Assembly (NCBI GenBank): GCA_027349605.1
Contig: DAIEMM010000415.1
Location: 1-5,990 of the forward strand
Reading direction: 5' to 3'
DNA length: 5,990 nucleotides
Origin: Anaeromyxobacteraceae bacterium
GTDB taxonomy: Bacteria > Myxococcota > Myxococcia > Myxococcales > Anaeromyxobacteraceae
Shown here: piece after piece, positions 1 to 5,394 of the stretch
Layout of the letters: the number at the start of each line of letters is the position of its first letter
How positions within the stretch are numbered: position 1 is the first letter of the stretch
Translations under genes and position numbers: made by a program
The notes under the pieces: model-generated
Told to the model about the DNA's origin: nothing
Databases searched by the model: none
Seen by the model: only the letters and a program-made list of their open reading frames with translations

Positions 1-948
1 GAGGTGCCGCTGTCGGCCGACCCGCTCGACGGTCTCCAGGCGAAGCTGGCGGACGGCGGGAAGGCGCTCGTCGTCACCTCGTCCCGGGAGGGCGAGGGAT
101 CGCGGATCGCGCTCTTCGGGACCGACGGGAAGGAGAAGGTCCGGCTCCCGTCGGTGGCCGTCGAGCCGCCCTTCCGGCCGCGCCCGGAGGTCCGGCAGGT
201 CGGGAAGCGGGGGTTGTGGACGTCCCTCGTCCGGCCGCGAGACTTCCGCCCCGGCGTGAAGTACCCGGTGATCGTCCAGGTCTACGGCGGTCCCACCCGC
301 TTCCTGCCGATGGGGCTGCGGGGCGGGTCCCCGCGCGCCCAGTGGATGGCCGACCAGGGTTTCCTGGTGGTGAAGGTGGTGAACCGGGGCGAGACGGCGC
401 GGTTGGGACGGGCCTTCGAGCGGGCGGTGAAGGGGGACCTGGCCGGCCCGGCGCTCGAGGACCAGGCCGAGGCGCTCACCGGGCTCGCGGCGGTGGTGCC
501 CGAGATCGACCTCACCCGGGTGGGCATCTCCGGCTGGTCGTTCGGGGGCTACATGGCCGCCCTGGCCGCCCTGAAGCGTCCCGACCTGTACCGCGCCGCC
601 GTGGCGGGCGCCCCGGTCGTGGACTGGCGCGACTACGACACCTTCTACACCGAGCGCTACCTGGGGCTTCCCGCGGAAGCCCCGGAGGCCTACGACCGGA
701 GCTCGCTCACCCGGCTGGCCCGGAAGGACCACGCGCCGCTGCTCCTCGTCCACGGCACGGCCGACGACAACGTCTACCTGCTGCACTCGCTGAAGCTGGC
801 CGACGCCCTGTTCCGGGCCGGGGCGCCGGCCACCTTCGTTCCGCTCGCCAACGTCACCCACCTCGCCGCCGACCCCTCCACCACCGAGCGGCTCGCCGAG
901 CTGGAGGTCCGCTTCTTCCGGGAGAGCCTCGGCGCTCCGCGCCCGTGA
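1..948 (+). CDS. S9 family serine peptidase, dipeptidyl-peptidase-IV-like, C-terminal part (5' end outside window)
   Basis: The frame is open from the first base, so this is the 3' part of a longer gene. Counting from codon 4, about residues 1-75 look like the last blade of the N-terminal beta-propeller, and the rest is an alpha/beta-hydrolase domain. It carries YGGP near residue 95, NRG followed by a basic helix and LEDQ as in DPP-IV relatives, the nucleophile motif GWSFGGYMA with Ser179, the acid region HGTADDN with Asp254/255, and a C-terminal His286 in THLAADP. A full Ser-Asp-His triad is therefore present and the enzyme is probably active. Family members cleave dipeptides, often after Pro or Ala, from peptide N-termini. 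Whether it is secreted cannot be judged because the N-terminus is missing. The DPP-IV-type signature favours S9B over oligopeptidase B or acyl-peptide hydrolase, but exact specificity is inference. The stop is 4 nt before pyrD. Confidence 0.9.
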   Translation, partial: EVPLSADPLDGLQAKLADGGKALVVTSSREGEGSRIALFGTDGKEKVRLPSVAVEPPFRPRPEVRQVGKRGLWTSLVRPRDFRPGVKYPVIVQVYGGPTRFLPMGLRGGSPRAQWMADQGFLVVKVVNRGETARLGRAFERAVKGDLAGPALEDQAEALTGLAAVVPEIDLTRVGISGWSFGGYMAALAALKRPDLYRAAVAGAPVVDWRDYDTFYTERYLGLPAEAPEAYDRSSLTRLARKDHAPLLLVHGTADDNVYLLHSLKLADALFRAGAPATFVPLANVTHLAADPSTTERLAELEVRFFRESLGAPRP

Positions 949-952
949 CGCC

Positions 953-2014
953 ATGGCCTGGACGACGGCGCGAAAGATCCTCTTCCACCTCGACCCGGAA
1001 CGGGCCCACGCGCTCGCCGCCGGGGCGCTGCGGGCCGTGGGGGCTGCGGGCGGGGCGCTCCGGCCCCGTCCCGACGACTCGCTGCGCGTGCGCTGCCTGG
1101 GGCTCGACTTCGAGAGCCCCCTCGGGATGGCCGCGGGATTCGACAAGGGAGAGGTCCTCGTCCGCGGCCTCCACGCGCTGGGCTTCGGCCACGTCGAGGT
1201 CGGGACCATCACGCCCCGGCCCCAGGCGGGCAACCCCCGGCCGCGCCTCTTCCGGCTGCCCGAGCACCGGGCCCTCATCAACCGGATGGGCTTCAACAAC
1301 CAGGGCACCGCGGCCTGCGGGCGGCGGCTGGCCCGGCTCCCGCGGGAGGGCAGGGGAATCGTCGGGGTCAACGTCGGCAAGAACAAGGACACCCCCAACG
1401 AGCGGGAGGTCGAGGACTACCTGGCCGCCATCGACGCGCTTCACCCGTGGGCCGATTACCTGGTGGTGAATCTCTCCTCGCCCAACACCCCGGGGCTGCG
1501 GGACCTCCAGGATCGCGCGCCGCTCGAGCGCCTGCTGGGGGCCTGCGTCGACCGGGTCCGGCCGCTCGGCAAGCCGCTCCTCGTGAAGCTCGCCCCGGAC
1601 CTCGCGCCCGAGGCGCTCGACGAGGCGGTCGACGTGGCGGTGGCCTGCGGGGCCTCCGGGGTCATCGCGACGAACACCACCATCCAGCGCCCCGGCGCCG
1701 TGGCCGGGCATCCGCGGGCGGGCGAGGCGGGCGGGCTCTCCGGGGCTCCGCTCGCGCCGCTCTCCCTCTCCGCCCTGCGCCGGGCCCACGCGCGGGCCGC
1801 CGGGCGCATTCCCATCGTGGGAGTCGGGGGGATCATGGACGCCGCCGATGCCTACGCGCGGATCCGGGCGGGGGCCTCGCTGGTGCAGGTCTACACCGGG
1901 TTCGTCTACGGAGGCCCGGGCATGGCTCGGAGGATCCTGGAAGAACTGCCGGAACTCCTGCGCAGGGACGGATTCGGGAGCGTGGCGGAAGCTGTCGGGA
2001 CCCTGCCCGATTGA
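953..2014 (+). CDS. pyrD: Dihydroorotate dehydrogenase (quinone), class 2
   Basis: A 353-aa protein that oxidises dihydroorotate to orotate with FMN and passes electrons to membrane quinone, the fourth step of de novo pyrimidine synthesis. The class 2 hallmark is the N-terminal amphipathic extension (RKILFHLDPERAHALA), which associates with the inner membrane. Further family signatures are PLGMAAGFDKG (Lys65), VGTITPRPQAGNP, INRMGFNNQG (Asn115/116), VNVGKNKDT, NLSSPNTPGLR with the class 2 catalytic serine at Ser176 by alignment with E. coli Ser175, LVKLAPDL (Lys212), ATNTT near 240, and the C-terminal phosphate-binding stretch VGVGGI plus YTGFVYGGPG. The length is slightly above the E. coli enzyme and all key residues are present. 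ATG 953 is chosen because it gives the typical N-terminus. No good Shine-Dalgarno precedes it, so translation is probably coupled to the peptidase gene that stops 4 nt upstream. Confidence 0.97.
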   Translation: MAWTTARKILFHLDPERAHALAAGALRAVGAAGGALRPRPDDSLRVRCLGLDFESPLGMAAGFDKGEVLVRGLHALGFGHVEVGTITPRPQAGNPRPRLFRLPEHRALINRMGFNNQGTAACGRRLARLPREGRGIVGVNVGKNKDTPNEREVEDYLAAIDALHPWADYLVVNLSSPNTPGLRDLQDRAPLERLLGACVDRVRPLGKPLLVKLAPDLAPEALDEAVDVAVACGASGVIATNTTIQRPGAVAGHPRAGEAGGLSGAPLAPLSLSALRRAHARAAGRIPIVGVGGIMDAADAYARIRAGASLVQVYTGFVYGGPGMARRILEELPELLRRDGFGSVAEAVGTLPD

Positions 2015-2034
2015 CTGGGAAATCACCTGGACGG

Positions 2035-2063
2035 TTGACTCTGATGACGCGACGCGTTATATC
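2035..2063 (+). promoter_or_regulatory. Candidate sigma70-type promoter for the phasin-like genes
   Basis: TTGACT at 2035-2040 (5 of 6 to the -35 consensus) is followed by a 17-bp spacer and TATATC at 2058-2063 (first four -10 bases match, last two do not). It lies in the only relatively AT-rich patch around, 56 bp before the start codon, just after pyrD. A start near 2070 would give a leader of about 50 nt. An identical TTGACT at 2011-2016 overlaps the pyrD stop but has no matching -10. Confidence 0.6.
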
Positions 2064-2077
2064 TTCCGGACGAAATC

Positions 2078-2096
2078 GCCCCTTCTCGAGAGGGGC
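2078..2096 (+). repeat. Small inverted repeat in the leader before the phasin-like gene
   Basis: GCCCCT (2078-2083) pairs with AGGGGC (2091-2096). The centre is a CTCGAG palindrome (2085-2090), with one unpaired T at 2084. The hairpin would form just downstream of the predicted transcription start and ends 11 nt before the Shine-Dalgarno, leaving it accessible. It may stabilise the 5' end of the mRNA or be an operator; no T-tract follows, so it is not a standard terminator. Confidence 0.4.
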
Positions 2097-2118
2097 CTAC
2101 CCCGCGAAGGAGAAGACG

Positions 2119-2556
2119 ATGGCCGAGGCACAGAAGCGCAACGCGAAGAGCAGCGCCAAGGTGGAAGGGTTCCTCCGGGAGTCCGTCGAGGTCGCCCAGG
2201 CACGCCTGGAGACCCTGGAGGCCGAGGCGCAGAAGATCCTCCACGAGGTCCAGGCCCGGTTCCAGAAGGTCTCCGGGAAGGACTGGGCCGAGGTCCGCGA
2301 GCGGCTCGACCACCTCCGCGAGGTCGGGATGGAGCGTGCCGAGGAGTGGAAGGACAAGGCGCAGGAGTTCCGCGTCGAGGCCGCCGAGAAGCTCGAGAGC
2401 CTCCAGGTCTCCGCGCTCCGCTTCCTGGGCGTGGCCAGCCGCGAGGAGGTCGCCGAGCTCTCCCGCGAGATCAACAAGATCCTGAAGCGGCTCGACGACA
2501 GCCGCAAGCGCAAGGCCGGGAAGCCCGCGCGCAAGCCCGTCGTCGGGCAGGCCTGA
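2119..2556 (+). CDS. Phasin-like coiled-coil protein with basic C-terminal tail
   Basis: A 145-aa, very charged, almost entirely helical protein without signal peptide, membrane segment or cysteine. Residues about 15-100 have heptad-like Leu/Val/Ala spacing typical of coiled coils. Residues 102-127 (FLGVASREEVAELSREI and following) match the C-terminal oligomerisation motif of PhaF/PhaI-type phasins, which coat polyhydroxyalkanoate granules. The last part (129-140, RKRKAGKPARKP) is a short Lys/Arg/Ala/Pro tail that recalls the DNA-binding tail of PhaF, though much shorter. ATG 2119 is preceded by AGGAG at 2108-2112, 6 nt away, one of the best ribosome sites in the window; an in-frame ATG at 2044 would overlap the promoter and is disfavoured. 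The neighbour 16 nt downstream is a shorter relative. Granule binding is inferred from family resemblance only: no PHA synthase gene is in view, and a general coiled-coil scaffold is the alternative. Confidence 0.75.
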   Translation: MAEAQKRNAKSSAKVEGFLRESVEVAQARLETLEAEAQKILHEVQARFQKVSGKDWAEVRERLDHLREVGMERAEEWKDKAQEFRVEAAEKLESLQVSALRFLGVASREEVAELSREINKILKRLDDSRKRKAGKPARKPVVGQA

Positions 2557-2572
2557 GGAAGGGAGCGACTCG

Positions 2573-2905
2573 ATGGCGGATCTCCAGGCGAAGTTCCGGG
2601 AAGCTTGGTCGCACGCGCTGGTGGGGCTGAACGCCGCCGAGGCCGAGGCGGAGAAGGTCCTCGCCCGACTGGCCGACGCGGCCGGGCTCACCCCCGAGGA
2701 CGTGAAGCACCACGCCCGCGAGTTCGGTGAGCGGCTCACCCAGCAGCGCCGCGAGGTGGAGAGGGCCATCGACGACGGCGTCCGACGCGCGGCGGCCCAG
2801 TTCAAGGTTCCCACGCGGGACGAGATCGAGTCCCTGCGCCGCCGCATCGACCAGGTCGCCGACCGGCTCGAGGCGGTGGCCCAGGAGCGCGCGCGCAAGG
2901 AGTAG
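2573..2905 (+). CDS. Small phasin-like helical protein
   Basis: A 110-aa soluble helical protein with no cysteine, signal or membrane segment. Residues 1-37 form one amphipathic helix, a Gly-Leu-Thr-Pro turn (38-41) follows, then a long charged helix. Residues 77-102 (FKVPTRDEIESLRRRIDQV and following) contain the phasin-type V-P-T-R-(D/E)-E-(I/V) motif followed by a leucine/isoleucine heptad helix. This segment aligns without gaps to residues 103-125 of the upstream protein, with about 8 of 22 positions identical. The strong AGGAAGGGAG run at 2556-2565 gives a ribosome site 7 nt before ATG 2573. The pair probably arose by old duplication or belongs to one family of hetero-oligomerising granule proteins. 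This is inference, and a conserved uncharacterised coiled-coil role remains possible. Confidence 0.72.
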   Translation: MADLQAKFREAWSHALVGLNAAEAEAEKVLARLADAAGLTPEDVKHHAREFGERLTQQRREVERAIDDGVRRAAAQFKVPTRDEIESLRRRIDQVADRLEAVAQERARKE

Positions 2906-2926
2906 GATCCGGGGCCGGGCGCAGCC

Positions 2927-3559
2927 ATGCGGGTCACCGAGATCTTCTTCAGCATCCAGGGTGAAGGCACGCGCGCGGGACGCCCCTGCGTGTTCGTGCG
3001 CTTCACCGGGTGCGACCTGCGCTGCAACTACTGCGACACGGCCTACGCCTTCACGGGAGGGCGCGAGATGTCCCGGCAGGAGATCCTCGCCGAGGTGGCG
3101 CGCCATCCCTGCAATCTCGTGCTCCTCACCGGGGGCGAGCCCATGCTGCAGCGGGAGCTTCCGGACCTGGCCCGGGACCTGCTCGACCGGGGGCACGAGG
3201 TGCTCGTCGAGACCCACGGCCAGGCCCCGCTCGACGCCCTGCCCGACGCGGTGGTCCGCATCGCGGACGTGAAGACCCCGGAGTCGGGCGAGCCGGCCAC
3301 CGACCTGGCCTGGCTCTCCCGGCTGTTGCCGCACGACGAGGTGAAGTTCGTGGTCTCCTCGGAGGCCGACTTCCGTTGGTCGCTGGAGGTCATCCGGCGA
3401 GCCGGGCTGGAGGGAAGGGTGTCCGTCCTCGTCGGTCCGGTGATGGGGCGGGTCGAGCCACGCGACCTGGCCCGCTGGATCCTGGAGAGCGGCGTCGGCG
3501 CCCGGCTCAACCTGCAGCTCCACAAGGTCGTCTGGGGTGCGGACGCACGGGGCGTCTAG
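2927..3559 (+). CDS. queE: 7-carboxy-7-deazaguanine synthase (radical SAM)
   Basis: A 210-aa enzyme that rearranges 6-carboxy-5,6,7,8-tetrahydropterin to 7-carboxy-7-deazaguanine, the third step of the preQ0/queuosine pathway, using SAM, a 4Fe-4S cluster and Mg2+. Signatures are FFSIQGEGTRAGRPCVFVRF at the N-terminus, the radical-SAM cluster motif CDLRCNYCDT with Cys29, Cys33 and Cys36, the SAM-binding LTGGEPMLQ (68-75), DVKTPESGE in the middle and the family-typical C-terminal LQLHKVVWG. The Cx3Cx2C spacing is canonical. ATG 2927 gives the standard N-terminus, but the 21-nt gap has no convincing Shine-Dalgarno; AGGAG overlapping the previous stop is too far away, so translation may depend on the upstream gene. 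queC, queD and queF are not in the window. Confidence 0.96.
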   Translation: MRVTEIFFSIQGEGTRAGRPCVFVRFTGCDLRCNYCDTAYAFTGGREMSRQEILAEVARHPCNLVLLTGGEPMLQRELPDLARDLLDRGHEVLVETHGQAPLDALPDAVVRIADVKTPESGEPATDLAWLSRLLPHDEVKFVVSSEADFRWSLEVIRRAGLEGRVSVLVGPVMGRVEPRDLARWILESGVGARLNLQLHKVVWGADARGV

Positions 3560-3565
3560 CTCCCC

Positions 3566-3580
3566 CGTTCCCGGGGAACG
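3566..3580 (+). repeat. 15-nt perfect palindrome after queE
   Basis: CGTTCCC (3566-3572) and GGGAACG (3574-3580) are exact inverted repeats around a single central G, starting 7 nt after the queE stop. In RNA this is a compact hairpin with a 3-nt loop; in DNA it is an operator-like dyad. No run of T follows, so an intrinsic terminator is only a weak possibility. TTCCCGG inside it (3568-3574) is repeated exactly at 3644-3650. Confidence 0.55.
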
Positions 3581-3583
3581 AAC

Positions 3584-3613
3584 TTGACGCGCCAGCGCCG
3601 GGGGCGCTAGCTA
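3584..3613 (+). promoter_or_regulatory. Weak possible promoter before the unknown 157-aa gene
   Basis: TTGACG at 3584-3589 is a good -35 match, but at 17-18 bp spacing only CTAGCT or TAGCTA (3607-3613) is found, a poor -10. The spacer is largely occupied by a GC-rich inverted repeat. It may be a regulated promoter needing an activator, or chance. Confidence 0.25.
3594..3608 (+). repeat. GC-rich 6-bp hairpin
   Basis: AGCGCC (3594-3599) pairs exactly with GGCGCT (3603-3608) across a GGG loop. It is the middle one of three inverted repeats in the 95-nt gap. It could act as a factor-dependent or U-less terminator for queE or as part of a leader structure; the sequence does not decide. Confidence 0.45.
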
Positions 3614-3650
3614 CCGGGAAGCCAGGCGAAAACCGGTCGCGTCTTCCCGG
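3614..3650 (+). promoter_or_regulatory. Leader hairpin whose 3' arm covers the Shine-Dalgarno of the next gene
   Basis: CCGGGAAG (3614-3621) is the exact complement of CTTCCCGG (3643-3650), giving an 8-bp outer stem. Inside it GCGA (3626-3629) pairs with TCGC (3637-3640) around a 7-nt loop. The last two bases of the 3' arm are the GG of GGAG (3649-3652), which lies directly before ATG 3655, so the closed hairpin would partly hide the ribosome site. Function is inference. Confidence 0.5.
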
Positions 3651-3654
3651 AGCG

Positions 3655-4128
3655 ATGAGGAACAGCGTGTTCGAGCCCGATCCGAGCATCCGCTACATCC
3701 CCGCCAGCCGCGAGCAGGTCGTGGCGCTCGTGGAGAGCATCAACCAGCCCCAGGTCTCCATCCCGGGCAAGGAGCCCCAGGCGGTGCAGGGATTCCTGTG
3801 CGGCCTGCGGAACCAGAACGGGACCTTCTCCATCTTCGCCTCGCTCTTCCTGCCCAAGACGAACGAGAACGTGGTCTACGCGAGCGACCGGCGCGAGGTG
3901 GGGATGGACGAGTACCGCGACGTCGAGATCGAGGGGCTGCACTTCCTCGAGTCCATGGGGTTCATGCTCGACAACCTGAACTTCCGGAACCTGGCCCAGG
4001 CACAGCAGGTCGAGACCTTGAAGCGCGTGCCGCTCCTCCAGGAGCCGCGCCCGCCCTCCTCCGCGCCCGCCGGGTCCTCCGAGGCCAGGACCTCGGAGCG
4101 CATCGCGCGCCTGCTGGCGAGCGTCTGA
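3655..4128 (+). CDS. Conserved-looking protein of unknown function, first gene of the Tgl-like/recO operon
   Basis: A 157-aa protein I cannot assign to a named family. It has no signal peptide or membrane helix, so it is probably cytoplasmic. Residues 1-128 look like one compact folded domain: a helix around 18-30, a beta-rich stretch (FLCGLR 47-52, FSIFASLFLP 58-67, ENVVYASDRREV 71-82), then helices around 84-123 containing DVEIEGLHFLESMGFML. A Pro/Ser/Ala-rich linker (130-146) leads to a short amphipathic tail (SERIARLLASV), which resembles a docking helix. Cys49 is the only cysteine. ATG 3655 is 2 nt after GGAG (3649-3652), which is too close for optimal initiation. GTG 3667 (residue 5), 5-6 nt after GAGG at 3657-3660, is a real alternative start. 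The next gene begins 2 nt after its stop, so the product may work with the Tgl-like lipoprotein; that is a context inference. Confidence 0.8.
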   Translation: MRNSVFEPDPSIRYIPASREQVVALVESINQPQVSIPGKEPQAVQGFLCGLRNQNGTFSIFASLFLPKTNENVVYASDRREVGMDEYRDVEIEGLHFLESMGFMLDNLNFRNLAQAQQVETLKRVPLLQEPRPPSSAPAGSSEARTSERIARLLASV

Positions 4129-4130
4129 CC

Positions 4131-4886
4131 ATGCGAGCTCTCCAGCCGCTCGCCGCCGCGTGGATCCTCCTCCTCGCCTCCGCCTGCGCGCACGGCGCGA
4201 GCGCCCGGGACAAGGACACCGCCATCGTGCACGCCGACCTGGGGGCGGAGGCGATCGGCGCCGGCCGGGCCCAGGACGCGATGAAGTCCTACGACGAGGC
4301 CCTCAAGTACGACCCCGACCTCGCCGAGGCCCACCTGGGGAAGGGCGTGGTCTACGAGCTGGCCTTCGGGAAGCTCGACGAGGCGGAGGCCGAGTACCGC
4401 AAGGCCATCCTCCTCAAGCCCACGCTCGCCGAGGCGCACAACAACCTGGGGCAACTCCTGGCCCGCACCGGCCGTCTCGAGGAGGCGGTGAAGGAGTTCG
4501 ACCTGGCGTCGTCCATCATGCTCTACCGCGAGCCCTGGGTGGCCCGCTGCAACAAGGGGCAGGCGCTCTGGCGCATGGGGAAGAAGGAGGAGGGCGTGGC
4601 CGAGCTCAAGGCCTGCCTCAACTTCCAACCCAAGTACTGCCAGGGGTGGCGCGAGCTGGGGCGCATCCAGCTCGCCGACGGGCAGGGCAGGGACGCGGTG
4701 GGTTCCTTCGAGCAGTACGCCAAGGACTGCGACAAGGTGGCCGACGCCCAGCAACTCCTGGGCACGGCCCTGCTCCGGACCGGGCAGGTGGGGCGGGCGC
4801 ACGATGCCTTCCGGAAGTGCGCCGAGCTCGGCGAGGGGACCCCCCTCGGCGAGGAGTGCAAGAAGACCGCCGAGCAATTGCGGTGA
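4131..4886 (+). CDS. Six-TPR lipoprotein, Tgl/PilF(PilW)-like type IV pilus pilotin candidate
   Basis: A 251-aa protein with an N-terminal signal (hydrophobic residues 7-18) ending in ASAC, so Cys19 is the probable lipidated residue. The -3 residue is Ala rather than the usual Leu, making the lipobox imperfect, and Ala20 at +2 favours outer-membrane sorting. About six TPR units follow (roughly 33-63, 64-98, 99-133, 135-168, 169-201, 203-236), with typical A-N-N-L-G and Y/F-A-L-P positions, e.g. LAEAHNNLGQLLARTGRLEEA. Lipid anchor, six TPRs and length agree with Myxococcus Tgl, the pilotin that allows PilQ secretin assembly. General TPR lipoproteins such as NlpI are the alternative. It has six further cysteines (140, 162, 170, 200, 230, 243), suggesting periplasmic disulfides. 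ATG 4131 is 2 nt after the upstream stop, and its own stop overlaps the next start. Confidence 0.85.
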   Translation: MRALQPLAAAWILLLASACAHGASARDKDTAIVHADLGAEAIGAGRAQDAMKSYDEALKYDPDLAEAHLGKGVVYELAFGKLDEAEAEYRKAILLKPTLAEAHNNLGQLLARTGRLEEAVKEFDLASSIMLYREPWVARCNKGQALWRMGKKEEGVAELKACLNFQPKYCQGWRELGRIQLADGQGRDAVGSFEQYAKDCDKVADAQQLLGTALLRTGQVGRAHDAFRKCAELGEGTPLGEECKKTAEQLR

Positions 4887-5386
4887 CCCCTGGCACTCCC
4901 GAGCCCGTGTCCGATCCGCGCCCCGAGGCGATCCGGGCATTCGGCCGCTACCTCCTCCGGGAGCGGGAGCTCCGGGGGCTGTCTCCCGAGGACGTCTCGC
5001 GGGTGACCCGGCTCGCCCCGTCCGTGATCGACGCCATCGAGGCGGGCGACCCCGAGCGCATGCCGCCGCGCGGCTACCTGGTCGGCTACCTGCGAAGCTA
5101 CGCGGGCGCGGTCGGACTCGATCCCGACGACGTCGTCCTGCGGTACCAGGAGGTGGCGGGCGCCGAGGATCCCGAGCCGCCGCCGGGCCCGGCCCGCGCC
5201 GGCGCCCGGTCGATCGGGCCGCCCTCCCCGGGACGGCGCCGCTGGGGGGTCATCGTCGCCCTGGTGGCCGCGCTCCTCGCGGCCGCGGTGGCCATCGGCT
5301 TCCGCCGGGGGGGGGACGACAGGGGGGAGATCCGGGGCCGGAAGTCCTCGGAGCGCGCGCCCTACCGGGCCCCGGGCGCGCCGTAG
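4883..5386 (+). CDS. RodZ-like helix-turn-helix protein with one membrane segment and short periplasmic tail
   Basis: A 167-aa protein if started at GTG 4883, which overlaps the previous stop as GTGA and implies translational coupling. GTG 4907 (159 aa) is an equally plausible start because neither has a clear Shine-Dalgarno and the domain begins after both. Residues about 16-90 form the HTH_25/RodZ cytoplasmic domain: FGRYLLRERELRGLSPEDVS, then a recognition-like helix ending in IEAGDPERMPPRGYLVGYLR and SYAGAVGLDPDDVV. A Pro/Gly/Ala linker (97-117) and a basic patch RRRW precede the single membrane helix (122-140). Only about 27 residues follow, so the C-terminal beta domain (DUF4115) of full RodZ is missing. 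RodZ proteins link MreB to the cell wall machinery via this HTH domain; a membrane-anchored regulator is the other option. A run of nine G at 5307-5315 lies just after the membrane helix. Confidence 0.82.
   Translation: MTPGTPEPVSDPRPEAIRAFGRYLLRERELRGLSPEDVSRVTRLAPSVIDAIEAGDPERMPPRGYLVGYLRSYAGAVGLDPDDVVLRYQEVAGAEDPEPPPGPARAGARSIGPPSPGRRRWGVIVALVAALLAAAVAIGFRRGGDDRGEIRGRKSSERAPYRAPGAP
5307..5315 (+). repeat. Homopolymer tract of nine G
   Basis: Nine consecutive G sit inside the HTH/membrane gene at the codons after the membrane helix, and six more G follow at 5322-5327. Such tracts are prone to slippage in replication, transcription and sequencing. Gain of one G would place the ribosome in the recO frame, which is open from 5317 onward. 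Confidence 0.9.
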
Positions 5387-5394
5387 GCGCTCGC

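Noticed and set aside
216..1469. 417-codon + strand frame overlapping the peptidase and pyrD
   Set aside because: Arg/Gly/Pro-rich out-of-frame reading across two certain genes.
854..2026. 390-codon open frame on the - strand across pyrD
   Set aside because: Low-complexity Arg/Gly/Pro/Ala translation antisense to a certain pyrD; long antisense frames are expected in such GC-rich DNA.
2044..2118. Upstream in-frame ATG (2044) that would extend the first phasin-like protein by 25 residues
   Set aside because: It lies inside the predicted promoter and has no ribosome site, while ATG 2119 has AGGAG at ideal distance.
2887..2896. Alternating GC run at the end of the small phasin-like gene
   Set aside because: Only five repeats, explained by Arg/Ala codons in GC-rich DNA.
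2471..3523. 350-codon open frame on the - strand across the small phasin-like gene and queE
   Set aside because: Antisense to genes with clear family motifs, no recognisable motif, composition typical of a shadow frame.
3566..3608. Intrinsic terminator for queE
   Set aside because: Stable stems exist, but no T-rich run follows either hairpin; kept only as inverted repeats.
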